A stretch of 64,000 nt of DNA from positions 3,658,001 through 3,722,000 of the forward strand of contig NZ_AP024600.1 of NCBI RefSeq assembly GCF_036322585.1. Reading direction: 5' to 3'. Every line of letters starts with the position of its first letter. Positions within the stretch are counted from its first letter, which is position 1. Shown in pieces: positions 34,693 to 42,589 of the stretch. Source of the DNA: Luteolibacter sp. LG18 (GTDB lineage Bacteria; Verrucomicrobiota; Verrucomicrobiia; Verrucomicrobiales; Akkermansiaceae). The notes under the pieces were generated by a model. It saw only the letters and a list, made by a program, of their open reading frames with translations. It searched no databases and was not told the origin of the DNA. Both the position numbers and the translations under genes were made by a program.

Positions 34693-36477
34693 TTACGGAA
34701 CCTTGGCAACGCTGATGGCCATCGGGTCCGCGGATTCGAACCGCTGGGTGATGGTCAGGTCGAAGGTGAGCGGGTAGGTGTTCGGATCGTCGTCCTGGAT
34801 TTCATCCGCCGGCCGTGGCTTGAAGGCGGAGTTTTCCTGGGTGCGGACGTTCGGCACGATGCTCCGGTTTCCGATATCGGTGCGGAACGCAGGGTTCTGC
34901 GTGATCCGCGCCAGTTCGGAGAAGATTGCGGAAATGCCTTCGCGGCTGTTGATCAGGTTCAGGCGATCAAGCGCCTCGTCGCGTGCGAAGCCGGTGATTT
35001 TCCATTCCTTCACGAAACCGGCCTTCGGTTGTCCCGGAGCCAGCTCTGTTTTGACGTTGTGGCTGAACCCCTTGATGAGGAAGCCACCGCGCTCGGGGAA
35101 GAGGCGGCACAGCAGCTCCATCGAGGTCCACGCCTTCGAGCGGTCGTCCAGCAGGTTGTCCCAGTGATTCACACGCTGGCGTTCGGCATTGAGGCCAGCC
35201 AGGCGCTGTTGCACGGCCTGGGCGGACTTCGGATCAAAGCCCCATTCGGGACGGCGGATCACGGTGAAGGCTTCCAGCAGTGCCCAGGTGAGGGCCAGCA
35301 CCGCGCAGGCGGCGATGCCGAGGCGGATCATGCGGATGGCCCGAAGCAAGCGCATTTCACTCCGGCTCGGGTAGATCTCCGCGATATCGCGCGGGGTGGG
35401 CAGGAAATTCTGGAAGACCCACTGCTCGTTCTGGAAAACCGTGAAGGTGTGGCTGAGCGGCGCTTCCTCCGGATTGAGCGGCGGCGCGAGGGAGACCAGC
35501 AGTTCCGGCGTGTGGACCGGGAGCGCGGCGTGGGTGAGAGGGGTGACGGCCCAATCGACCTCTTCAACGAGGCTGGATGGAAACACCACACGCAGGTCCG
35601 CGGTGAGGCCGGGCTCGGCCTGCGGACTCAGGTTCAGCACGTAGACCTCGGGATCGATCAACTCCAATGCCGCGGTGGTCGTGGAGGCGGCGTGGCGGAG
35701 GTTCGAGGGGCGGCGCTGGCCGCGGTGCTGGAGCGTGCGCAGCAGTTGCAGGTCCGAGTGTTCGTTGAAGAACGCCAGGACGGTGAAATTCGAATAGTGC
35801 AGCACCGCCATGTAGGGGCGGCCTTCGGAGGGGCGGATCACCCGCGGGATCGCCAGCAGGGCGACCAAAGGCGCGCTCACGGCACGGGTCACCACCGGAA
35901 AGTTCGCGACTTCTCCGGCCATCCGGAGTTGGTCGAGGAACGGGCCGTACAGCCGCGTCAGCGAAATCACCGTGGCGATGGTCTCGCTGCCAGCGGCGGG
36001 GTAGGGGAGCACCCGCCAGGAGTTCTGGTCTGAAGGAATCGAGGTGTCGTCGAGGATCGACGCCGGATCGTTTTCCGCGGCGGCGCGCAGGTCGTTCAGC
36101 GCGCCGGGATTGTCGAAAGTCGGTTTGAGTTCGGTGGTGGCGAACTCGTCGGCCACGTGAAGGACCACGCCCACGGATGACGCACCCGCCTTGCGGGTGA
36201 ACGCGATCACTTCGGACGCGAAGACCGCGGCCTTTTCCGGGTTCCTCAGCGTTTCATCATCGAGGTCCGGGCCGGGCAGCCATTCGCCGGTCTTCCGGTT
36301 GTAGGCGCGGGAAAGCACCCCGGAGCCTTCGGCCCGGAGGTGGAGTTGGAAATCGAGATCGAGGGCGTCCTGATACCAGGCCTCGTTACGGGCGCGGCTC
36401 GTGGAACGAAGGACGGAGCAGGCCTGCGAATAGCGCTGGAGCGGATTGAGGGCGCTCGGATGTTGGAAAGTGGCCAA
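34693..36477 (-). CDS. PilM-PilN-like fusion (GspL-like) scaffold protein
   Basis: A 594-aa protein with a large cytosolic part (about 1-370), one transmembrane helix (about 380-402, IRLGIAACAVLALTWALLEAF) and a periplasmic part with a coiled coil and ferredoxin-like region (about 405-590). The cytosolic part has the length and strand pattern expected of an actin-like PilM/GspL domain, though no nucleotide motif is clear (SSVGVVLHVADE, PYMAVLHYSNFTVLAFF). In classical systems PilM and PilN are separate proteins; here they appear fused, as in GspL. It starts after a strong terminator that separates it from the pilin genes, so it likely has its own promoter in 36478-36534. Positional counterpart: Amuc_1101. 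Confidence 0.65.
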   Translation of the reverse strand: MATFQHPSALNPLQRYSQACSVLRSTSRARNEAWYQDALDLDFQLHLRAEGSGVLSRAYNRKTGEWLPGPDLDDETLRNPEKAAVFASEVIAFTRKAGASSVGVVLHVADEFATTELKPTFDNPGALNDLRAAAENDPASILDDTSIPSDQNSWRVLPYPAAGSETIATVISLTRLYGPFLDQLRMAGEVANFPVVTRAVSAPLVALLAIPRVIRPSEGRPYMAVLHYSNFTVLAFFNEHSDLQLLRTLQHRGQRRPSNLRHAASTTTAALELIDPEVYVLNLSPQAEPGLTADLRVVFPSSLVEEVDWAVTPLTHAALPVHTPELLVSLAPPLNPEEAPLSHTFTVFQNEQWVFQNFLPTPRDIAEIYPSRSEMRLLRAIRMIRLGIAACAVLALTWALLEAFTVIRRPEWGFDPKSAQAVQQRLAGLNAERQRVNHWDNLLDDRSKAWTSMELLCRLFPERGGFLIKGFSHNVKTELAPGQPKAGFVKEWKITGFARDEALDRLNLINSREGISAIFSELARITQNPAFRTDIGNRSIVPNVRTQENSAFKPRPADEIQDDDPNTYPLTFDLTITQRFESADPMAISVAKVP

Positions 36478-36534
36478 GGGACCGGGGTGTCAGGGATTTC
36501 ACAGCAAACCGGGGGGACAGCGGGGGAGATGCGG

Positions 36535-36570
36535 GGGAAGAAAATCGGCCCGCCCGCGAACGGGCGGGCC
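36535..36570 (-). terminator. Strong terminator after the pilin array
   Basis: A perfect 10-bp GC stem (36547-36556 with 36561-36570) closes a TTCG-type loop and is followed on the minus strand by a T-rich run. It splits the locus into a pilin/ABC half and a scaffold half. A smaller inverted repeat lies at about 36589-36607. Confidence 0.88.
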
Positions 36571-36617
36571 CGAGGTTAAGGGATAGACGTTCCGGGATTC
36601 CGGAACGGCTTCAAGGA

Positions 36618-37055
36618 TCACCAATCCTTGATGTCTTCAGCCTTCGGGTTGAAGTCGGCGGCGTCGGAACCACCGGTGGTCACCATGTAGAGGGTGCCGA
36701 TGTTCGGGATCACCGTCGGAGCGGAGATCGAGAAGCTGTAGGTGGTGCCGGCCGGGTGTGGCTTGGCGCCCACGCCGGTCGGATCGACTTCGATGAACTT
36801 GCCGGAACCGAACACGTCGGCCTGGAGCGTGGCGACGGTGTCACCGGCGTTCTTGCCGTTCATGTTGGAGTAGGAGCGCACGGCCTGCTGAACGTTGCGG
36901 ATCTGCAGGATGGAGGCGGCACGGTCCGAACCCCGCTTCCAGGCGCGAGCGCCGATGAAGAGGATCGAGATGAGGGAAAGAAGGACGAGGATGACGACGG
37001 TCAGCTCGAGCAGCGTCATGCCCTTCTTGGTCTTGGCGATTGCCTTGGTTTTCAT
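36618..37055 (-). CDS. Major-pilin-like protein 1
   Basis: A 145-aa type IV prepilin. The leader is MKTKAIAKTKKG; cleavage before MTLLELTVVILVLLSLISIL leaves Glu at +5. The alpha-spine continues IGARAWKRGSDRAASILQIRN and VQQAVRSYSNMN, then a short beta domain with YSFSISAPTVIPNIGTLYM and the terminal KDW. It differs from its two upstream copies mostly in the beta domain and C-terminus (NPKAEDIKDW against NPKDADIKDW). It is last of four pilin genes and is followed by the strong terminator. Confidence 0.9.
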   Translation of the reverse strand: MKTKAIAKTKKGMTLLELTVVILVLLSLISILFIGARAWKRGSDRAASILQIRNVQQAVRSYSNMNGKNAGDTVATLQADVFGSGKFIEVDPTGVGAKPHPAGTTYSFSISAPTVIPNIGTLYMVTTGGSDAADFNPKAEDIKDW

Positions 37056-37111
37056 GTGGGTCAGGTATTGCAGTTGTTGGTTTACTTACGAATTGGGGGA
37101 GAGTGTTGGGA

Positions 37112-37552
37112 TTACCAGTCCTTGATGTCGGCATCCTTCGGGTTGAAGTCGGCGAAGTCGGTGCCGCCGGTGGTCTTCATGTAGAGCACGCCGATGTTCG
37201 GGATCACCGTCGGAGCGGCGATCGTGTAGCTGTAGGTGGTGCCGGCCGGGTGCGGCTTGGCGCCGACGCCGGTGGGATCCACTTCGATGAACTTGCCGGA
37301 GCCGAAGACTTCGGTCTGGAGCGTGGCGACGGTGTCACCCGCGTTCTTGGCGTTCATGTTGGAGTAGGAGCGCACGGCCTGCTGGACGTTGCGGATCTGC
37401 AGGATCGAGGCGGCACGGTCCGAGCCGCGCTTCCAGGCACGGGCGCCGATGAAGAGGATCGAGATGAGGGAAAGAAGGACGAGGATGACGACGGTCAGCT
37501 CGAGCAGCGTCATGCCCTTCTTGTTCGTGAGGCGGAGGGTGTGGGATTTCAT
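37112..37552 (-). CDS. Major-pilin-like protein 2
   Basis: A 146-aa type IV prepilin with leader MKSHTLRLTNKKG and the same mature N-terminus MTLLELTVV. It is almost identical to the next gene (37639): the differences I can see are His4/Asn, Thr9/Lys, Val/Ile before DPT and Gly/Ala after it. Such identity implies recent duplication or continuing gene conversion. The subunits could mix in one filament or be alternately expressed. A hairpin at 37601-37626 separates it from the upstream copy. Confidence 0.9.
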   Translation of the reverse strand: MKSHTLRLTNKKGMTLLELTVVILVLLSLISILFIGARAWKRGSDRAASILQIRNVQQAVRSYSNMNAKNAGDTVATLQTEVFGSGKFIEVDPTGVGAKPHPAGTTYSYTIAAPTVIPNIGVLYMKTTGGTDFADFNPKDADIKDW

Positions 37553-37600
37553 GTTGGGTGGGGTAGTGGGGTGTTTTTTATTTTGTATGGCTCAGGGGGT

Positions 37601-37626
37601 GGCGGAGGGAGCGGACTCCCTCCGCC
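37601..37626 (-). other. Hairpin between two near-identical pilin genes
   Basis: A perfect 10-bp stem (37601-37610 with 37617-37626) without an adjacent T-run. It may act as an RNA-processing or stability element that sets the ratio of the pilin transcripts. Confidence 0.5.
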
Positions 37627-37638
37627 TGAGAGGGGGTA

Positions 37639-38079
37639 TTACCAGTCCTTGATGTCGGCGTCCTTCGGGTTGAAGTCGGCGAAGTCGGTGCCACCGGTGG
37701 TCTTCATGTAGAGCACGCCGATGTTCGGGATCACCGTCGGAGCGGCGATCGTGTAGCTGTAGGTGGTGCCGGCAGGGTGGGGCTTGGCACCGACAGCGGT
37801 CGGATCGATTTCGATGAACTTGCCGGAGCCGAAGACTTCGGTCTGGAGCGTGGCGACGGTGTCACCCGCGTTCTTGGCGTTCATGTTGGAGTAGGAGCGC
37901 ACGGCCTGCTGGACGTTGCGGATCTGCAGGATCGAGGCGGCGCGGTCCGAACCACGCTTCCAGGCGCGGGCGCCGATGAAGAGGATCGAGATGAGGGAGA
38001 GGAGGACGAGGATGACGACGGTCAGCTCGAGGAGGGTCATGCCCTTCTTGTTCTTGAGACGCAGGGTATTCGATTTCAT
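37639..38079 (-). CDS. Major-pilin-like protein 3
   Basis: A 146-aa type IV prepilin with leader MKSNTLRLKNKKG, then MTLLELTVVILVLLSLISIL. The alpha-spine and beta domain match protein 2 apart from about four residues. The C-terminal signature DFNPKDADIKDW is shared. The Gly/Met cleavage site and Glu5 are intact, so it should be a substrate of a prepilin peptidase encoded elsewhere. Confidence 0.9.
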   Translation of the reverse strand: MKSNTLRLKNKKGMTLLELTVVILVLLSLISILFIGARAWKRGSDRAASILQIRNVQQAVRSYSNMNAKNAGDTVATLQTEVFGSGKFIEIDPTAVGAKPHPAGTTYSYTIAAPTVIPNIGVLYMKTTGGTDFADFNPKDADIKDW

Positions 38080-38142
38080 GTGTAGGGGATCTAGGGGATC
38101 AGTGTTGTTGGGGTTGTGTTGGTATTCAGCAGGAGAGGGATA

Positions 38143-38562
38143 TCACCAGTCGCCGTGCTGGGGTGGCACGTGGTCGGTGGAGTTGGGCTGCGTGATGTTC
38201 GGGCACGTCAGGTAGAGCACGCCGAGGTCCGGGATCACGTCCGGGGCGCTCGCGGTGTAGAGACCGGCGCCGGCGGGGCAGACGGGTTCGTTTTCCATGT
38301 ATTTTCCGAAGCCGATGATCTGGCTGCGGAGGCCCGGGGCCGGGGTATTGGGGTTCAGGCCATTGAGATTCGAGTAGGAACGCACCGCCTGCTGGACATT
38401 GCGGAGGTTCAGGATGCAGGCGGCTCGGTCGGAACCCTTCTTCCAGGCGCGCGCGCCGATGAAGAGAACCGCGATGAGCGAGAGCAGGACGAGGATCACG
38501 ACGGTCAGCTCGAGGAGCGTCATGCCGGTCTTGCGTTTCGCGTTGTTGGAGATGTGCTTCAA
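38143..38562 (-). CDS. Pilin-like protein 4 (divergent)
   Basis: A 139-aa prepilin with leader MKHISNNAKRKTG and mature MTLLELTVVILVLLSLIAVL. The spine stays close to the other three (IGARAWKKGSDRAACILNLRN, then VQQAVRSYSNLNG), but the beta domain differs and contains Cys residues (DRAACIL, PVCPAG, LTCPN). A disulfide would stabilise it, as in many minor or tip pilins. It lies directly after the PilT-like gene and heads the pilin array. It also ends in a Gly-Asp-Trp, like the terminal KDW of the others. Confidence 0.88.
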   Translation of the reverse strand: MKHISNNAKRKTGMTLLELTVVILVLLSLIAVLFIGARAWKKGSDRAACILNLRNVQQAVRSYSNLNGLNPNTPAPGLRSQIIGFGKYMENEPVCPAGAGLYTASAPDVIPDLGVLYLTCPNITQPNSTDHVPPQHGDW

Positions 38563-38578
38563 GGAAAGGGGGAGTCGG

Positions 38579-39859
38579 TTAGAGCACCTCGGAATCGGAG
38601 CGGTTCATCCGGGCACTTTCATAGGTGGCCTCGGTGATGAGGCCCTGGCGGAGGAGGCGGCGCAGGTTGCCGTCCCATTCGATGTTGCCGGCGCGGCGGA
38701 TGACGTCCTCCAGGGAGCGTGCGCCGCCGTCGTAGTTCGCGATCGCGCTGGCGACCGCGTCGTCGTTGTTCTGGAGGAACTCGTAGGTGAGCACGCGGCG
38801 TTGCGTGCCGTTGAGGAGACCCTGGGAGTGGATGAAGATCAGGATTTCGGAAAGGCGGCTCAGCACCGCGGTGTGGCTTTCCCGTGGATACATTTCCAGG
38901 ATACGGCCGAGGGTTTTGACCGCGCCCGTGGTGTGCAGGGTGGAGAGCACGAGGTGACCGGTCTGGGCGGCCTCCATGCAGGTCTCCATCGCCTCGCGGT
39001 CGCGGATTTCCCCCAGCAGGATCACGTGGGGCGCCTTGCGCAGCACGTCCTTCAGACCCTGGCGGTAGGAGTGGACATCGCGTCCGACTTCCTGCTGGGT
39101 CACGATCGAGGGCGAGGGCATGCGGTGGCCGGCGTACTGCGGGTCCGGCATGTCGTCCGGGTATTGGTACTCGATCGGGTCCTCGACGGTGACGATGTGC
39201 TTCGGGTGGTTCCGGCGCAGCCAGTCGATGAGCGCGGCGAGGGTGGTGGACTTGCCGGAACCGGTGGGGCCGGTCACGAGGCAGAGGCCGGCGCGCTTGA
39301 GCACGCCTTGGCGCAGGGTCTCGGTGGTGTCCAGGTCGATGCCGAGCGTTTCGAGCTCCGGGATGAAATCGTTGAGGATACGGCAGGTGACGCCGAGGCC
39401 GGAGGAGCTGAGGTGGGCCTGGATACGCAGGCGGCCGGAGCGTTCGCCGTTGTCGCCCATCGGGATGCCGTCGCAGGAGAAGTCCGCCACCTTGGTCCTG
39501 GCGAAGTCCTCCATGGCCAGCGCGATCTTGTCGCCCACGCGCTCGTGGACATTGTCGTGCTCGCCGAAACCATGGCTGGCGCTTTCGCGGTTGCGGATGA
39601 GTTCCTTGAGGATCTCGTCCATGTTCATCGCGGAGAGCACGCCGAGGAAATCGAGTTTCTCCATGCCCTTGTTGGTGTGGATGTACACCGGGCGATCCGC
39701 GCGCATCTGGATGTCCGAGACGCGGAGCTCCTTGCAGAGGCGGAAAATCGTTCCCAGCAGGGCGCGACCATCCATCCCGTTGTGGAAACGCACCGACATC
39801 GCCGGGTTCGAGGAACCGGGCAGCGGCGGGGGCGCGGGGATGGTGGCGGAGACGGACAT
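38579..39859 (-). CDS. PilT/PilU-like pilus ATPase
   Basis: A 426-aa motor ATPase starting MSVSATIPAPP. Motifs are Walker A GPTGSGKST (197-205), Asp box HIVTVEDPIEY (221-231), Walker B VILLGEIRD (279-287) and His box GHLVLSTLHT (301-310). It lacks the zinc CxxC pairs of the assembly ATPase at 29103, which supports a retraction (PilT/PilU) role. The N-terminal about 180 residues form the PAS-like domain with an extra Pro-rich leader. Having separate extension and retraction motors at the locus favours a dynamic type IV pilus over a pure type II secretion system. Confidence 0.88.
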   Translation of the reverse strand: MSVSATIPAPPPLPGSSNPAMSVRFHNGMDGRALLGTIFRLCKELRVSDIQMRADRPVYIHTNKGMEKLDFLGVLSAMNMDEILKELIRNRESASHGFGEHDNVHERVGDKIALAMEDFARTKVADFSCDGIPMGDNGERSGRLRIQAHLSSSGLGVTCRILNDFIPELETLGIDLDTTETLRQGVLKRAGLCLVTGPTGSGKSTTLAALIDWLRRNHPKHIVTVEDPIEYQYPDDMPDPQYAGHRMPSPSIVTQQEVGRDVHSYRQGLKDVLRKAPHVILLGEIRDREAMETCMEAAQTGHLVLSTLHTTGAVKTLGRILEMYPRESHTAVLSRLSEILIFIHSQGLLNGTQRRVLTYEFLQNNDDAVASAIANYDGGARSLEDVIRRAGNIEWDGNLRRLLRQGLITEATYESARMNRSDSEVL

Positions 39860-39864
39860 GGCGA

Positions 39865-40752
39865 TCAGTTGGAGACCTGGACGGTGCCTGGCTTGCCTTC
39901 CAAACGGAGAATGGTGGCTTCCGCGGAGTTGCGGATGTTGACGACGAACTTGTATCGTTCGGTGATCTCCTCGCGGCGGAGAGGGGAGACGAGTTCCCAG
40001 TTGCCGGTGGCCGTCCACAGGTCGGCAAGTTGCCGGTGGCGGGCGAGGCTGTAGTCGATCACCCCGAGCACCTGGCGCATCTGCGCGGTGGTGAAACGCT
40101 GGGGTTGATTGAACATCAGCAGGATCTCGTTCTCTCCGGCGGAGGCCGCGGTGAGAGACGGGCGCGGGTCGTCGGAGACCTGCAGGCAGTATTGGATCGT
40201 TTTGTCTGCCAGCTTGGCCGCCATCGGCGTGAGCTCCGGGCGGGTGCCGAGCTCAGGCTCGGTCAGGAAAAGGTGATACGCGTTGTAGTTCGCGTAGTGG
40301 GAGGGATCGAGCTCGTAGGCGAAGCGGAGCTTGTCTTCGATCTCGCGGCGGATGGCGAAGCGCTGGGCCGGGCTGGCGGGCTTCGGATTGGTCCGCTGCT
40401 CGGAAACCTTGCTCAGGCGGTCGAGCCAGGCATGAAACCGCTCGGCCCACGGGCGGTCCGGAGTGGAGGAGGGGGCGGCGGCAGCCACCGGCATCGAGGG
40501 ATCGATGTGGTGGTGCTCCGGATTGGTGCAACCCGGATCGTGGCAATCCTCACCACCGTGCCAGTAGGTGTCGATCGGTCCCTGCATCGCCATCGCGAAC
40601 ACTTCGCCGTAGGGGCTGCGTTTCACGCCGAAGGGATTCGAAGGAATGCACAGCGAGTCCTCCCCGACCAGCGGCCGCGACGTCACGATCCATGCCGCGG
40701 CACCCGTGCCGAGCAGGAGGTAAGTCAGGGTGTTGGACGAGGGGCGTCGCAT
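39865..40752 (-). CDS. Membrane-anchored protein with Cys/His cluster, partner of the ABC transporter
   Basis: A 295-aa protein with one N-terminal transmembrane segment (about 8-24) and a large presumably periplasmic domain. Near residues 60-85 is a Cys/His cluster, WHGGEDCHDPGCTNPEHHHID, that looks metal-binding. The rest is helical (WAERFHAWLDRLSKV, RFAIRREIEDKLRFAYE), with a final beta stretch. It lies 1 bp after the permease gene and 5 bp before the PilT-like gene. Position and topology match PilG of the Myxococcus PilGHI set, but no sequence match can be claimed. Confidence 0.6.
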   Translation of the reverse strand: MRRPSSNTLTYLLLGTGAAAWIVTSRPLVGEDSLCIPSNPFGVKRSPYGEVFAMAMQGPIDTYWHGGEDCHDPGCTNPEHHHIDPSMPVAAAAPSSTPDRPWAERFHAWLDRLSKVSEQRTNPKPASPAQRFAIRREIEDKLRFAYELDPSHYANYNAYHLFLTEPELGTRPELTPMAAKLADKTIQYCLQVSDDPRPSLTAASAGENEILLMFNQPQRFTTAQMRQVLGVIDYSLARHRQLADLWTATGNWELVSPLRREEITERYKFVVNIRNSAEATILRLEGKPGTVQVSN

Positions 40753-40753
40753 G

Positions 40754-41521
40754 TCAGGCGAGGGACTTGGTCCGGAAGCAGAGGCGGGACAGGCCGCAGG
40801 AGAAGACGAGGATGGCGCTGAAGTAGGCCACCAGTTGCCAGAACTGGCCGGAGGCGATGGCACCTTGCTTGAAGTAGAGGCGCTGCGTGAGATCGGCCCA
40901 GCGGTACTGCGGGGAGAACTGCCAGATCGCGCGCAGGAACGGGTTCGGCTCCAGCTTCAGCATGTTGTCGAGGTAGCCGACGCCCCACAGGCCGTAGACG
41001 GCGAGGCAGAGGGTGAGGGCGTAGCCGGCGATGCCGCCGAAGCGCGAGGCGATCGCCACCGCGAGGCCCAGCAGCGGGGCCATGGCGAGCAGGAACAGCG
41101 CGAGGTATTGGAAATTCATCGTCCACCACATGCCGTGTTCGGCGGGATCGTTCGGCATCGCGAACAGCACGCACACGCCGGTGCCGAGCAGGGCGACCGG
41201 AATGATGAAAACGAGGATCGCCAGCCAGATTTCCAACCATTGGCGGGTGGCGGAAACCCCGGTGGTGAGGAAGTAGTCGCCGAGGCCGGACTTGGTGTTC
41301 GCCTCGCCTTGGCGGGAGGCGGTGAAGAGTCCCCACAGCAGGGTGCAGGCCCACACCGCCGTCCACGTGGCCTGGATGCGGGCCGGTTGCAGCACCAGCG
41401 GACGCTCGGTGGCGGTGGAAATCATCGGCAGCAAAAACGGCAAAACCACCACGGCGAAGGCGCAGATCGCCCACGCCTTGCGGCGAAAAATCGTCGATGC
41501 TGTAAGACGGAAGAGGCGCAT
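40754..41521 (-). CDS. ABC-2 type transporter permease
   Basis: A 255-aa polytopic protein with six predicted transmembrane helices, starting MRLFRLTASTIFRRKAW. The pattern (helices near 18-35, 50-66, 95-122, 138-160, 165-183 and 228-246) is that of ABC-2 permeases. It follows the ATPase gene by 4 bp. By location it would be the PilI-like component of a transporter needed for pilus assembly, as known in Myxococcus xanthus; the substrate is unknown in all cases I am aware of. Confidence 0.8.
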   Translation of the reverse strand: MRLFRLTASTIFRRKAWAICAFAVVVLPFLLPMISTATERPLVLQPARIQATWTAVWACTLLWGLFTASRQGEANTKSGLGDYFLTTGVSATRQWLEIWLAILVFIIPVALLGTGVCVLFAMPNDPAEHGMWWTMNFQYLALFLLAMAPLLGLAVAIASRFGGIAGYALTLCLAVYGLWGVGYLDNMLKLEPNPFLRAIWQFSPQYRWADLTQRLYFKQGAIASGQFWQLVAYFSAILVFSCGLSRLCFRTKSLA

Positions 41522-41525
41522 GGGT

Positions 41526-42182
41526 TCAGTTCAGGCGGGCCTTCAGGCTGCTCCAGGTCTGGTCGGGTCCGGTAAAATGGGAGATCTGGCCCTGCTCGAT
41601 GACCACCGCGCTGGGCATGGGCATCGAGTCGTAGTCCGGATGGCAGCTCACGAGGCGCAGCACATGGTTGCGGCTGCCGGTCCACAGTTCTTCAAAGCTC
41701 TCGCGGGCGTAGGCATCGAGGCCGCTGAAGGGCTCGTCGAGGAGCAGGATGTTGCCTTCGTCCGGGCGCACGGAGAATTCCGCGAGGATCAGGCTGGTCT
41801 TGCGGCGGTTGCCGGTGGAGAGACGGCCGTAGGGCTTCTTGATGTCCAGCTCGATGCGCTCGGCCAGTTCCAAGGCTGGCTTGAGGACGTCTTTGGACAG
41901 AAGGGAGCGGAAAATGGCGCTCACCGGGATCTCCAGGTCGAAGCGGAGGTCTTCCGGGAGATATTGCATGTAGCCGCGTGCTTCGAATTCGCCGTTCAGG
42001 CGCTTCAGCGTGCGGGCCAGAGTGCGGAGCAGGGTGGTCTTGCCGCGTCCATTTCGTGCCAGCAGGAAATGCGTGCCGCTGGTCAGCGAAATCTCCTTCT
42101 CGTTGCGCGCAAGCGGCCGGGTGTAACCGATCTCAAGACCGGCACCCAGGCGAATCAGGGGCGTGGACGAGGTGGATGTCAT
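41526..42182 (-). CDS. ABC transporter ATP-binding protein
   Basis: A 218-aa nucleotide-binding subunit. Walker A is ARNGRGKTT (42-50), the Q-loop region lies near YLPEDLR, the signature is LSTGN (121-125, against canonical LSGGQ), Walker B is ILLLDEP (145-151) with SGLD as D-loop, and the H-loop His is at 181. The slightly degenerate signature still has Ser and Gly in place. It is the first gene of the minus-strand pilus locus and pairs with the permease immediately downstream. Confidence 0.9.
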   Translation of the reverse strand: MTSTSSTPLIRLGAGLEIGYTRPLARNEKEISLTSGTHFLLARNGRGKTTLLRTLARTLKRLNGEFEARGYMQYLPEDLRFDLEIPVSAIFRSLLSKDVLKPALELAERIELDIKKPYGRLSTGNRRKTSLILAEFSVRPDEGNILLLDEPFSGLDAYARESFEELWTGSRNHVLRLVSCHPDYDSMPMPSAVVIEQGQISHFTGPDQTWSSLKARLN

Positions 42183-42589
42183 GCTTTTTGCAAGATCAGG
42201 CCGGGTTCTAACGATTTTGGGTAAATATTCAAGAAAAATTAAATATTTGCCGTTCGTTTACGTTCAGACGGTAGAAATATTTAGGGAATCAGGCAATAAA
42301 TTTTTGAACGGTTAGGATTACCGATTGTCTAATTGCTTTACGCACTGTGTGTTCATGCGCTTTGCAATTTTTGCCGTCTTCCCCCTTTTAAGGCATCTTG
42401 AAGGTCTGGGCTAGTGCGTGATCGCGTAGGTTCAGGGGCACGCGAATCGGGAGCCGGCAGGTCTGGATTCGCCATTGGGGAGGGGCTGAAAACCGCGTGA
42501 CTCCGGGGTTTCCGACCCCCGGAATGAAATTCGCGGGTTTTTCCGCGTGACGGGCGGGGGTGGGGTGTTAAACACCGGCCATCGGCAAC
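42183..42589. promoter_or_regulatory. AT-rich divergent promoter region (pilus locus / purM)
   Basis: This 407-bp gap separates the pilus locus from purM and contains an unusually AT-rich stretch at about 42200-42350. AAATATTT palindromes occur at 42241-42248 and 42275-42282, with a related TAAATATT near 42222. The two palindromes can pair with each other, with CCGT/ACGG inside, to give a hairpin over 42241-42282. They may be binding sites for a regulator of the pilus locus. No clear small gene was found; the stretch 42360-42589 has normal GC and nothing recognisable. Confidence 0.45.
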
